Positions 11,599 to 19,943 of a stretch of DNA of 19,943 nt are shown in pieces. Source of the DNA: Spirosoma fluviale (GTDB lineage Bacteria; Bacteroidota; Bacteroidia; Cytophagales; Spirosomataceae). Location of the stretch: the NCBI GenBank assembly GCA_945906915.1, contig CAMDSI010000013.1:1-19943 (forward strand), in the 5' to 3' direction. The notes beneath the pieces are model-generated. The model searched no databases. It saw only the letters and a program-made list of their open reading frames with translations, and had not been told where the DNA came from. The translations under genes were made by a program, and so were the position numbers. Every line of letters starts with the position of its first letter. The stretch's first letter is position 1.

Positions 11599-14034
11599 TT
11601 ATTTAGATAAAGTGATTTTCTTGCGTAAACGATTCGATTTCTCATCTGGGCTGGCTAAATACAAGAGAGGTTTTAGCTCCCCTTTGGCCCATGTATCAAT
11701 CAAATCATCGTAATGACTACTTCCCGGATTCCCCGATTGCCCTCCTGGATAAACACCATAAGCCTTCGGTTTGCCTTCTTTCGAAAGTTCGACGATTAAA
11801 CGCCAAGATGGTCCTGTCTTCGTTGTAGTCGCATTCACGATGGTTCCACCCCCACCGATCGGGATATTCAGGCGAGACAAGGCATCCATACCCGGAATCA
11901 AGTGACGAACCCCAGTTTGTTTAATCTTATACCAAGCCCACTCAGGTCCCTGCGGACCATGATGTTTAACCAAAGAATCCACATTCGCTTGTAAAGATTT
12001 CATCACAATATCAGACATCGACTCTTTCTTAGGCGTCTTCACATCATCCCACCAGCGTGCGGCTGGTTCTGATTTAATCAACTGAATCGTACGATCCATT
12101 GCTGGACGATTCATTGGCACCTTTTCATCCGCTGAGAATTCATCATCCCAAAGACTAGCCTGCAAACTTATTACCCAATTTTCAAATATAGTCGCTCCTA
12201 CAGACTCAGGACTATTGACTAAATTCCAGGATTTCAAAGCAGCTAAGGCTTTCGATTGAGCCGCGTTTGGCGATTTCACCTGAGCGAAAAGCAGAGGCAA
12301 TAATTCGCGGGCACGGATGTTGAAGTTATCATTTTGAAGACCTCGTAAGGAATCCATCGTAATTTTCTCCATTACCGCCAAACGCTCATTAATACGACGC
12401 CCACGCTCAGCAGGAGCATATTGCCAACCTAAATAATACGGATAAGACGGATCCACCGAGAATTGATTCGCCGAACTCACGAAGCCGCGTTCGGGATTTT
12501 TCACATGGGGATTATGCGCCTGAGGAATAAATCCTTGCCAATCAGCCGCTGCATCCGTTCCATCTAATAAATACTTCCCTTGCAGTTTTGACTTTAATGG
12601 AAACTTGCCGTTTACCCATAAAGCGATATCGCCTTCGTTACTAGCAAATACAAAGTTTTGAGCGGGAGCAGAATAAAACGATAAGGCCTTTTTGTAGTCC
12701 TCGTAATTTTTCGCCCGATTTAATTGATAGAAAGTCGTTAGCTCCTGCGATTTTTCATGGGCAATCCAACGCAAAGCATGTCCCACCGGAATGTTCGAAC
12801 GAAAGGCCTTTTCATGTGATAAATAAACGACAGGTCCGTGGTGTGTGAAGAAGATGGTATCGACCATGTCTTTCTTCCCTTTGATTTGAAACTTTTCGAT
12901 GCGCATCGTCGTTTTCTTCCATTTCCCATCGTGCCAATACTCCTGTTTCGATGCATCTTTGAACTTCACTTGGTACCAATCTAAAACATCCGAACCTACG
13001 TTCGTTACACCCCACGCCACATCTTTATTAAATCCAATGATCACGTTAGGGGTTCCAGGCATGGTAGAACCATATACGTTCACGCCAGGTGCTACTAATT
13101 GCATTTGGTACCAAATAGAGGGCAATGACAAGGTCAAGTGCGGATCATTCGCTAAAATAGGTAAGCCAGAAACCGTCTTATTACCTGATACTGCCCAGTT
13201 ATTAGAACCAATGTTTGGATCCTTTTCAGGTGTTGTCATCGAACTGCCTAAGCCAATGAAGTCGGCAGCTGCTGCTGGAATAGGAACGGGTTTAAAATCT
13301 ACTGGAGAACCTACCGGAATAATCGGGCTTTCTTGGAACGGATAGTTCGGGAAAAGATCCTCTGCTACCTCGCGGCCATATTTACGTAAGATGTTGGTCA
13401 TCTTTAAATCGTCTGTTCCAGAGGCTAAAACGAAGGACATATTCTTTAAGAATAAAGCACTTTTAATAGGTGTCCACCTTTCTGGTTTATAATCCAATAA
13501 TTTATATTCCAGCGGAAGCTGGCGGTCAGATAAAGAGGAAATATAGGCATTCACCCCATCTGAATAGGCCTGCAAAGCGGTATTCGCAGCTGGATCCTCT
13601 TTCATTCCCTCGAATGATTTTTCGGCACCATATACCGAACCCATTCTACGTTGGAATTGATCGGAAGCTACTCCTTTCTCACCTACAATTTCAGAAATAC
13701 GACCGCCCGCAAAATGCGTTTGAAATTCCATTTGCCATAAACGGTCTTTGGCCGTCAAATAACCTTGCGCTAAAAAAAGATCATGGTCGTCTTTAGCGAA
13801 AACGTGAGGAACGCCCATTTCGTCATACACGACTTGAACGGGTTGATGCAATCCTGCAATTTGTAAAGTTTCTTCTGTGGGTTCGCCTGATTCAGGGCTT
13901 TCGGCGTTCATCCAAAAGCCATGGAATGGACTAAATAATTTACCTAAAGGAGGCACAGTTCCCCAACTTTGGTTCATCGCATAAGTCAAAAAGAGGGCGA
14001 TGGCCAAAGGAAAAGCAGATTTGATGATTTTCAT
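11599..14034 (-). CDS. Penicillin-acylase-family Ntn-hydrolase (secreted)
   Basis: Members hydrolyse amide bonds of side-chain acyl groups (penicillins, acyl-homoserine lactones, other N-acyl compounds) in the periplasm. The 811-residue precursor has a signal peptide (about 1-25). The alpha-chain includes VVYDEMGVPHVFAKDDHDLFLAQGY; a linker follows, and the beta-chain begins at Ser277 in IGSNNWAVSG, the autocatalytic cleavage site and nucleophile of the family. LPILANDPHL, GTPNVIIGFNKDVAWGVTNVG and the later NPERGFVSSANQ are also typical. The C-terminus has GGQSGNPGSSHYDD. The substrate cannot be told from the sequence. It is divergent from a second Ntn-hydrolase at 14145 and precedes a small membrane protein gene by 4 bp. 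Confidence 0.92.
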   Translation of the reverse strand: MKIIKSAFPLAIALFLTYAMNQSWGTVPPLGKLFSPFHGFWMNAESPESGEPTEETLQIAGLHQPVQVVYDEMGVPHVFAKDDHDLFLAQGYLTAKDRLWQMEFQTHFAGGRISEIVGEKGVASDQFQRRMGSVYGAEKSFEGMKEDPAANTALQAYSDGVNAYISSLSDRQLPLEYKLLDYKPERWTPIKSALFLKNMSFVLASGTDDLKMTNILRKYGREVAEDLFPNYPFQESPIIPVGSPVDFKPVPIPAAAADFIGLGSSMTTPEKDPNIGSNNWAVSGNKTVSGLPILANDPHLTLSLPSIWYQMQLVAPGVNVYGSTMPGTPNVIIGFNKDVAWGVTNVGSDVLDWYQVKFKDASKQEYWHDGKWKKTTMRIEKFQIKGKKDMVDTIFFTHHGPVVYLSHEKAFRSNIPVGHALRWIAHEKSQELTTFYQLNRAKNYEDYKKALSFYSAPAQNFVFASNEGDIALWVNGKFPLKSKLQGKYLLDGTDAAADWQGFIPQAHNPHVKNPERGFVSSANQFSVDPSYPYYLGWQYAPAERGRRINERLAVMEKITMDSLRGLQNDNFNIRARELLPLLFAQVKSPNAAQSKALAALKSWNLVNSPESVGATIFENWVISLQASLWDDEFSADEKVPMNRPAMDRTIQLIKSEPAARWWDDVKTPKKESMSDIVMKSLQANVDSLVKHHGPQGPEWAWYKIKQTGVRHLIPGMDALSRLNIPIGGGGTIVNATTTKTGPSWRLIVELSKEGKPKAYGVYPGGQSGNPGSSHYDDLIDTWAKGELKPLLYLASPDEKSNRLRKKITLSK

Positions 14035-14091
14035 TGATGAATAAAAGATAGATAAATGAAATATCCGAAGATTTTTTTCTATTTTAGAAAG

Positions 14092-14109
14092 ACAATTTTA
14101 CAAAATTGT
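14092..14109. promoter_or_regulatory. Perfect palindrome, candidate operator
   Basis: ACAATTTT, two bases, AAAATTGT: an 18-bp perfect inverted repeat in the 110-bp divergent region between the acylase and the glycosylasparaginase. It overlaps the start of the plus-strand promoter, so a bound dimeric regulator could control one or both genes. It lacks a GC core, so it is a poor terminator. Confidence 0.45.
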
Positions 14110-14137
14110 TGCTTGACCCCCAAATAAATTATCTTTA
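14109..14137 (+). promoter_or_regulatory. Promoter of the glycosylasparaginase-glycogen synthase unit
   Basis: TTG (14109-14111) is followed after 18 bases by TATCTTTA (14130-14137), one base off TAnnTTTG. Transcription would start near 14142-14144, only a few bases before the ATG at 14145. The mRNA would then be leaderless or nearly so. Confidence 0.5.
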
Positions 14138-14144
14138 AAGCTAT

Positions 14145-15080
14145 ATGAAAAGACGTACCTTCCTTCAAACATCCACTCTACTGGGCGCAAGCCTAGGTGT
14201 CACGGCTAAATCAGCCAACTCAGAGCCACTCATTATTGCCACTTGGAAAAATGAAAAAGCGACCATCGCAGGTTGGAATAAAATGATGGAAACAGGCAAG
14301 GCGCTAGATGGCGTCGAAGCTGGGGCTCGAATTCCTGAAGCAGACCCTAACGATACCTCCGTAGGCTATGGCGGATATCCAGATCGGGATGGTCATGTTA
14401 CCTTAGATGCTTGCATCATGGATCATTTAGGCAATGCGGGTTCGGTGACATTCCTAGAGGGAATCATGCATCCTATTTCCGTGGCAAGAGCGGTGATGGA
14501 GAAGACTCCACACGTGATGCTTTCGGGGGCTGGTGCTTTGAAATTTGCCTTAGCTCAAGGATTCAAAACTGAAAACCTGTTAACCGAGAGTTCGAAAAAG
14601 GCGTGGGAAGAGTGGAAAAAGGAATCGAAATATGAACCGGTCATTAATATTGAACGTCATGACACGATCGGATTATTAGGCATAGGAAAGTCCGGAGAAA
14701 TTGCTGGGGCCTGTACGACGAGTGGTTTGGCCTTTAAGATGCACGGCCGGGTGGGCGACTCCCCTATCATCGGTGGAGCCGTTTTTTGCGACGATGAAGT
14801 AGGTGGCGCTTGTGCCACAGGATTAGGCGAATTTGTGATGAAGACCTTGGGCTCTTTCTTAATTGTCGAATTAATGAGACAGGGCATGTCTCCTCAAAAA
14901 GCCTGTGAAGAAGCCGTGATGCGGATTGTAAAACGCTATAAATACAAGGAATTTCAAATAGGCTATTTGGCCCTCAATAAAAAAGGAGAATATGGAGCTT
15001 ATGCCATCCAAAAAGGATTCAATTATACCATCACTAAGAACGGGAAAACGCAAGTAATCGAAAGCGCATCCTATATGTAA
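14145..15080 (+). CDS. N4-(beta-N-acetylglucosaminyl)-L-asparaginase (glycosylasparaginase)
   Basis: This Ntn-hydrolase splits the GlcNAc-asparagine bond left from N-glycoprotein breakdown. The 311-residue precursor begins with a twin-arginine-like signal (MKRRTFLQTS, then a hydrophobic core), so the enzyme is probably exported folded to the periplasm. Thr174 in RHDTIG is the conserved nucleophile freed by self-cleavage after Asp173. The substrate-binding segment HGRVGDSPI and the ATGLG motif are present. The segment from 70 to 130 (GYGGYPDRDGHVTLDA, MEKTPHVMLSGAGA) is also typical. The ATG lies just after the promoter. The next gene starts 7 bp after its stop. Confidence 0.93.
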   Translation: MKRRTFLQTSTLLGASLGVTAKSANSEPLIIATWKNEKATIAGWNKMMETGKALDGVEAGARIPEADPNDTSVGYGGYPDRDGHVTLDACIMDHLGNAGSVTFLEGIMHPISVARAVMEKTPHVMLSGAGALKFALAQGFKTENLLTESSKKAWEEWKKESKYEPVINIERHDTIGLLGIGKSGEIAGACTTSGLAFKMHGRVGDSPIIGGAVFCDDEVGGACATGLGEFVMKTLGSFLIVELMRQGMSPQKACEEAVMRIVKRYKYKEFQIGYLALNKKGEYGAYAIQKGFNYTITKNGKTQVIESASYM

Positions 15081-15087
15081 TTTGTTT

Positions 15088-16890
15088 ATGCCAGCAGAAA
15101 AGAAAAAATATTTGTTCGAGATTGCCTGGGAAACCTGTAATCAAGTAGGTGGGATTTACACCGTTATCCGAACGAAAGTGCCGTCCATGGTCGAAAAATG
15201 GGGCGATGATTACGCCCTAATTGGGCCCTATTTTACCCAAACTGCGGCCGCTGAATTTGAGCCCATTACCGTAACGGATGAAACTCCGTTAGAGAGGGCG
15301 ATCTTGAATCTGCGCAAAGCGGGCTTAGGGGTTCATTATGGGTATTGGCTGATTACTGGCAAACCTAAAATCGTTCTTTTCGAGCTGGAAACGTTGATGG
15401 CGGAGGTAGATGTGATTAAAGGAAAGATTTGGGAAAACCACAAGATTTCCACTTTAGGCGTAGAAGATTTAGTGAACCAAACGATTGTTTTTGGGGAAAT
15501 GATCCGCTTATTGCTAACTGAGGTCGCGGAGGAAAACAAGAATAAGACCCATCTCATAGCACATTTCCACGAGTGGATGGCGTCGACTGGCTTACCGGAT
15601 CTTAAAAAGGACAAGGTCAAAATTGCGACTGTTTTCACAACCCACGCTACGATGCTCGGTCGTTATTTAGCAGGTAATGTGCCTAATTTCTATGAGGTCA
15701 TTGAAAATTTTGACTGGCTTAAAGAGGCTAAACATTATGGTATCGAGGCGCAGGCTTGTTTCGAACGAGCAGCCGCACAAAAAGCGGACGTATTAACCAC
15801 GGTCAGTGATATTACAGCCAAGGAATGCCAGTATTTCTTAGGTCGAATTCCGGAATTAATTCTTCCGAATGGTCTGAATATTCAGCGTTTTGCTGCGCTT
15901 CACGAACATCAGAACTTACATTCGAAGTATAAAGAAAGCATTTCGAACTTCGTGATGGGGCATTTCTTCCAAAGCCAGCCCTTTGACCTAGAGCAAACCT
16001 TATACTTATTTACTTCCGGTCGTTTTGAATATTCGAATAAAGGATACGATATTACCTTGGATGCTTTGGCAATTTTAAATCGAAAGATGAAGGAGGCGGG
16101 GTCGAAAAAAACGGTGGTGATGTTCTTTGTAACGAAGCAGCCCTACCATTCGATCGATCCAGAAGTCTTGCACTCCCGTGCAGTTTTGGATGAGATTCGA
16201 GAAAATTGCTATGCAATTGAGAAAAAAGTGGGCGAACTTTTATTCAATGCCTCCGCTTCTTCCAGCGATTTACAAATGCCTGACTTAAATGCCTTTGTCG
16301 ATGAATATTGGCGGATGCGTTTGCGGAGAACGGTACAAACTTGGAAAACGAAGGCTCGGCCAAAAGTCGTGACGCACTTATTAAAACAAGAGGATGATAT
16401 CATTCGGAATTTGCATCGGACGAATCTGTTGAATAATCCAGAGGATAAGGTCAAAGTTGTTTACCACCCAGATTTTATTGTTTCGACGAATCCGCTTTTT
16501 GGACTAGATTATGGCCAATTTGTACGGGGTTGCCACTTAGGTGTCTTCCCTAGTTATTACGAACCTTGGGGCTATACGCCTTTAGAATGTATGGCGCGCG
16601 GGGTGCCTACGGTGACGTCGGATCTTTCTGGTTTTGGCGATTATATGATGCAAATTATGCGCGATTACGAACAATGGGGCGTAAGCGTAGTGAATCGCAA
16701 GACGCAGACCTACCAAGAATCGGCGGAACAATTAGCGAATCTATTGTTCAAATTTGTGCAGCAAACGCAGCGTGATCGCATCACACAGCGTAACCGGGTG
16801 GAGAGTATCGCAGACACCTTCGACTGGTCGAACCTGCGTTCCTATTACGATACAGCGCATGAGCTAGCAATCATCAAAAAGAAAAGGTAA
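15088..16890 (+). CDS. Glycogen synthase, GT3 (eukaryote-like) type
   Basis: This enzyme lengthens alpha-1,4-glucan chains from a nucleotide-glucose donor in the cytoplasm. The product is 600 residues from the ATG at 15088; a TTG two codons upstream also fits but is less likely. The N-terminal LFEIAWETCNQVGGIYTVIRTK matches the donor-site glycine loop of GT3 enzymes (animal and yeast GYS) rather than the bacterial GT5 GlgA signature K-x-G-G-L. In the C-terminal half, Glu492 and Glu500 (YEPWGYTPLECMARGVPTV) form the E-x7-E catalytic pair. GT3 members use UDP-glucose; that is inferred here. It is shorter than eukaryotic GYS and lacks their phosphorylated tails. It ends 2 bp from the convergent alkD-like gene. 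Confidence 0.9.
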   Translation: MPAEKKKYLFEIAWETCNQVGGIYTVIRTKVPSMVEKWGDDYALIGPYFTQTAAAEFEPITVTDETPLERAILNLRKAGLGVHYGYWLITGKPKIVLFELETLMAEVDVIKGKIWENHKISTLGVEDLVNQTIVFGEMIRLLLTEVAEENKNKTHLIAHFHEWMASTGLPDLKKDKVKIATVFTTHATMLGRYLAGNVPNFYEVIENFDWLKEAKHYGIEAQACFERAAAQKADVLTTVSDITAKECQYFLGRIPELILPNGLNIQRFAALHEHQNLHSKYKESISNFVMGHFFQSQPFDLEQTLYLFTSGRFEYSNKGYDITLDALAILNRKMKEAGSKKTVVMFFVTKQPYHSIDPEVLHSRAVLDEIRENCYAIEKKVGELLFNASASSSDLQMPDLNAFVDEYWRMRLRRTVQTWKTKARPKVVTHLLKQEDDIIRNLHRTNLLNNPEDKVKVVYHPDFIVSTNPLFGLDYGQFVRGCHLGVFPSYYEPWGYTPLECMARGVPTVTSDLSGFGDYMMQIMRDYEQWGVSVVNRKTQTYQESAEQLANLLFKFVQQTQRDRITQRNRVESIADTFDWSNLRSYYDTAHELAIIKKKR

Positions 16891-16892
16891 AA

Positions 16893-17552
16893 TTATACAT
16901 GCTTCAGGGCCTCGCGTTTACTCAGCGGGGCTAAAGCATTGTTTGCCACAAATTCACGTACCCAATCCGGGTCTGTTCTAGCGTATTGGCGCAGTGCCCA
17001 GCCGATCGCTTTTTGAATAAAGAACTCCTTCGAAGAACTCAATACCTGAATATTTTTGGCCAGCAAAACGACATCCGTTTTGTCCTTGTAGCCTAAAGAG
17101 AAAACGAGGCAAAATCGTTGCAACCAAAAATTTCCTGAATTCATCCAGCGCTGAATCCACACGTCGCGCTCTGCGGGGAATTGTAAGAAATAGGGTCCTA
17201 GAATCTGCGGGGCCAAAAAATCCACCACATCCCACCAAGATTCTTCCCCAATCCATTGTTCACATAATGCTGGTAATCGGGAGTCCCAAGATTTCTTAGA
17301 CATTTTCACATATTCCATAGCTACATAGTGAAATTCACGTTCTGGCATGGCAAAAAGCTCCTTCGATACTTCAAACCAGTCTTGTGAAGATCCGTATTGC
17401 TTGTACAGGTGTTTAAAAACCTCCTGACGCTCTGGCTTATTCACCCCTAGAAACGGGTATTTATCGCGCATATACTTGCGCATCTTAAAGGCATTGTCAG
17501 CATCTGCTAAATCGCGCAGGGCTTCAGTTATTGCTTTAACGAAGGGCTTCAT
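16893..17552 (-). CDS. AlkD-type DNA alkylation-repair glycosylase
   Basis: AlkD enzymes are HEAT-repeat proteins that remove bulky or positively charged N3- and N7-alkylpurines without flipping the base. The 219 residues match the family in length, and the active-site residues of Bacillus cereus AlkD (Trp109, Asp113, Arg148, Trp187) appear at a constant offset of two: Trp107 and Asp111 in WWDVVD, Arg146 in LQRFCLV, and Trp185 in KAIGWALRQY. The ATG overlaps the TGA of the upstream GH106 gene (ATGA), so translation is coupled. The 3' end abuts glycogen synthase with no terminator. Confidence 0.92.
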   Translation of the reverse strand: MKPFVKAITEALRDLADADNAFKMRKYMRDKYPFLGVNKPERQEVFKHLYKQYGSSQDWFEVSKELFAMPEREFHYVAMEYVKMSKKSWDSRLPALCEQWIGEESWWDVVDFLAPQILGPYFLQFPAERDVWIQRWMNSGNFWLQRFCLVFSLGYKDKTDVVLLAKNIQVLSSSKEFFIQKAIGWALRQYARTDPDWVREFVANNALAPLSKREALKHV

Positions 17553-19943
17553 CGATTCGTAAAATAGATTTTACCCTGCATTCCTCCTTCTTCTATTGCC
17601 CACTTCGAGGCATCAAATGGCTTATAACGAATATCCACAAAATTGATCTCATAAAAATTCTTCCACACCACCCCTTGTTGATCCATCTTCCGGATTCGAT
17701 TCGCGGAATTCGAAACCACCTCAATCTCGACTTGATTTTGCTCTTGTAAAAGTCCAGCTGGAATGGCGATTTGGAAAGGAAGCGACCAAATCATCCCGAT
17801 GTCTTTGCCATTAATTCGAACTTTGGCCATATCGCGCAATTCTGCTAAATGAAGCAATTTTGCGTTCGCTATTTGATCTGCTGATAAGCTTAGATCAAAG
17901 GTGTACCGGGCTGATGGCGCAACGGCTTGGGTCGTGTCTATTAACGTATAATAGCTGAAATCAGGTAAGGAAACTGACTTTGAACCTACACGCACTTGCA
18001 GGTTCTTAGGTTCGATATCTGTTTTGATTTTAACGGCTGCCGGTACCGGCGCTGATGGAATTTTGGCAATTGGCTGAATGATGACGCTTTGGCCAGGTGC
18101 TAAAGAAAGCCCTAGTTCTGAACCCTTTTTACCGTAGCTTCTTGTATCCGTCAGTGGATCCCAAATCTCGTAATTACCCGTCAATTTCTTCAAAGAAATC
18201 CTACCCTCTGAAAATTGAGAATGTAAATTAGTCACAAAATAAGCCGCGCCAGTCGGCGTCTTCTTCCGTATAAAAGATAAGCCTTTAGAGGCCATTGTTT
18301 CTACTGAAACGCCCAAACGAGCGAGTTGATCCGCCGGATCTGAAAGCACGCGCATTAATAAGGCGGCCCGGGCATTTTCCCAACGTTCTTTGGCCTCCTT
18401 CGTCTGACTAAACGTATTCAAATGCAAAGGTAAATGCTCTAAAAAATACACTGGATAACCCTGTTTCACCCATTTCGCTAAGAGTTCCAATGTCTCCACC
18501 GACATATAATGCGCCGCCGGAATTAATAAGACTTTGTAATTTCCACCACTTCGCGTTTTAAACGTTTTTCCCGGCTGAATAACCATATCTGTCAACAAAT
18601 CATCTGAAATATAATCCACTGAAAAACCTTTGCTCTGCAATAATCCGGCCCATTTCCCGAATGACGTATTTATCAGCCATTCCCGACTATTCGCGTGCAA
18701 TTCCAACGTGTGCAATTTCCCCGTTCCATTATTTGCATGCCAAACATCTTCCATCGGAAAATACAAAAGCGCATCGCTATCTGTCCGATTCGCTTGCAAC
18801 ATGGTTTGTACATTTTCGATGTATTTATTCAACGCAGGCATTGCCTCCCAAAAATGGCTTTGGGGATTAAAGTTCGTGCTCGCATAAAACAGCCAGCCCG
18901 GCCAAGCGATTTCTGGTGGAGAATAGGTGACTCCATGAAAGAATACGTGATTCACCCCTCCCACAAAAACCTGATCTACCACCGGTTTTACTTGAGCGAT
19001 AGACACCTTAAAATGATTCCCTAACCAAGTGGCCGTTTCAGCAGCAACTAATTTCTTTCCGGTCAGGTTAGCAGCAGAACTCGCTAATTTCAAGGCCCGA
19101 ATATCTGGAATCCCAAAAGTCGTAGAATCATAGTCTGGATCCACGCGATACCCGGGTATGTCAAAGGGTTTAGAACCAAAGAACTCGGCCTCCGGAATAT
19201 CCGCCGCTGCATAAAGATCCAACAAATTTCCTGGTGAACCGTGGGCTTGATTGCGAGATGTGAAGCCCATCGAATTAACCCAATGATCAAATGGCAACAC
19301 AAAATTACGCTGCAATAAGGTGAACATGGTGCGATGGTAATCCGCAAAAATTTGATTTTCCTCTTCTGATTCCGCCTTTTTCTTCGAGAGTACATCAAAA
19401 TGCTTTCGCAGATCATAGCCGTTTAATCGCTGAAATGCGGGAAATAGTTCAGGCGTATAATTAGAACCATAAGCCTCATAAGAATCATTGTAAATGGCAC
19501 GCAGTGGGGAATGCGCTTTCTTTAAAAGAGGTACAAAATTATTACTGTATTTTGCAAAAGCCTTCATGTCGAAATGGTCGAGCACAAGCCCTTCTCCGCC
19601 AGGTGCGGCGCGTTTGACTTTTTGGCCGGTTAAACCTGTCGCGAATACCCCATCGATAAATTGGTATTTTTTTGCTGCCTCCTTTTCCGTGATGGTTGGT
19701 CCACCTAAAGGCCAGCCCGTCCCCATGGTCATGTCGATGCCCAACCCTAAACGCTTGGCTTCTTGTAGGGTATAAAAGAATTTAGCTTGCCAGTCGGGAC
19801 TTAAATAATTTTGGAATAAGGCTTCTGCCCCTTTTGCCCCGTAGATGGGAACGATGTGAAGGCCGCCAAAACCTGCTTTTTTAAAATTCTCTAAATTATA
19901 CGTTATTCCCTTTTCTGTTACCGCACTCCCCGGCCACCACCAA
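17549..19943 (-). CDS. GH106-family glycoside hydrolase (alpha-L-rhamnosidase type), partial
   Basis: GH106 enzymes release alpha-L-rhamnose from plant or algal polysaccharides such as rhamnogalacturonans, usually in the periplasm. The frame is open to the window edge, so the gene begins further right; 797 codons are visible. The first residues WWWPGSAVTEKGI, then GFGGLHIVPIYG and LGIDMTMGTGWPLGGP, are typical of the N-terminal catalytic barrel. AAETATWLGNHF, the GGVNHVFFHGVTYSPP segment and PGWLFYASTNFNPQSHFW follow. The C-terminus has a galactose-binding-like sandwich (LRDMAKVRINGKDIGMIW, then VSNSANRIRK). The signal peptide is not visible. Substrate is inferred from the family only. It overlaps the alkD-like gene by 4 bp. 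Confidence 0.88.
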   Translation of the reverse strand, partial: WWWPGSAVTEKGITYNLENFKKAGFGGLHIVPIYGAKGAEALFQNYLSPDWQAKFFYTLQEAKRLGLGIDMTMGTGWPLGGPTITEKEAAKKYQFIDGVFATGLTGQKVKRAAPGGEGLVLDHFDMKAFAKYSNNFVPLLKKAHSPLRAIYNDSYEAYGSNYTPELFPAFQRLNGYDLRKHFDVLSKKKAESEEENQIFADYHRTMFTLLQRNFVLPFDHWVNSMGFTSRNQAHGSPGNLLDLYAAADIPEAEFFGSKPFDIPGYRVDPDYDSTTFGIPDIRALKLASSAANLTGKKLVAAETATWLGNHFKVSIAQVKPVVDQVFVGGVNHVFFHGVTYSPPEIAWPGWLFYASTNFNPQSHFWEAMPALNKYIENVQTMLQANRTDSDALLYFPMEDVWHANNGTGKLHTLELHANSREWLINTSFGKWAGLLQSKGFSVDYISDDLLTDMVIQPGKTFKTRSGGNYKVLLIPAAHYMSVETLELLAKWVKQGYPVYFLEHLPLHLNTFSQTKEAKERWENARAALLMRVLSDPADQLARLGVSVETMASKGLSFIRKKTPTGAAYFVTNLHSQFSEGRISLKKLTGNYEIWDPLTDTRSYGKKGSELGLSLAPGQSVIIQPIAKIPSAPVPAAVKIKTDIEPKNLQVRVGSKSVSLPDFSYYTLIDTTQAVAPSARYTFDLSLSADQIANAKLLHLAELRDMAKVRINGKDIGMIWSLPFQIAIPAGLLQEQNQVEIEVVSNSANRIRKMDQQGVVWKNFYEINFVDIRYKPFDASKWAIEEGGMQGKIYFTNR

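Noticed and set aside
11595..11645. Longer start for the small membrane protein
   Set aside because: It overlaps the acylase 3' end and adds a basic stretch. The ATG at 11594 follows the acylase stop by 4 bp and leads straight into a membrane helix.
12899..13345. 148-codon open frame antisense to the penicillin acylase gene
   Set aside because: It covers the conserved beta-chain start and has no recognisable features; it is a shadow of the coding strand.
406..19943. Defence island, prophage, integrative element or secretion system
   Set aside because: I found no transposase, integrase, nuclease-helicase set, reverse transcriptase or toxin-antitoxin pair. The genes are housekeeping or metabolic types.

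Overview
The window looks like ordinary chromosome of a Bacteroidota bacterium, most likely order Cytophagales. The evidence is promoters of the Bacteroidota type (TAnnTTTG, with TTG about 19 bases upstream), weak ribosome binding sites, and protein types common in that phylum: IF-2 with a long Pro/Ala/Glu linker and LGKI(D/E)L motifs, a GT3-type glycogen synthase, GH106 and DUF4833. Genus and species cannot be fixed from the sequence alone.

Layout. Bases 1-405 hold no intact gene, only terminators, small palindromes and arrays of degenerate 7-bp repeats. Bases 406-4930 (minus strand) are the conserved rimP-nusA-infB translation/transcription operon with a clear promoter near 5010-5036. A small secreted DUF4833 protein (plus) faces a TonB-dependent receptor (minus), and a palindromic heptad repeat array fills the whole gap between their stop codons. 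The receptor follows a textbook cobalamin riboswitch, so it is called BtuB. Its N-terminus carries about 210 bp of the same repeats, translated in frame. Bases 8181-10066 (plus) are a tight three-gene unit: tag (3-methyladenine glycosylase), a dolichol-phosphate-mannose-synthase-like glycosyltransferase and a HemJ-like membrane protein. Bases 10068-14034 (minus) hold smpB, an OmpH/Skp-like chaperone, a small membrane protein and a secreted penicillin-acylase-family hydrolase. A divergent promoter region with a perfect palindrome separates these from a Tat-type glycosylasparaginase followed by glycogen synthase (plus). The window ends with an AlkD-type DNA glycosylase translationally coupled to a GH106 alpha-L-rhamnosidase-like enzyme that runs off the right edge (minus).

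No defence system, prophage, transposase, CRISPR array or RNA gene was found. The most unusual content is the heptad repeat family. Three sequence families (CAGTAnn, CCATTTA and AGAGnnn) share an exact 7-bp period and recur in the same modular order between genes and inside btuB. There they sit exactly between signal peptide and TonB box, and array length could switch the reading frame.
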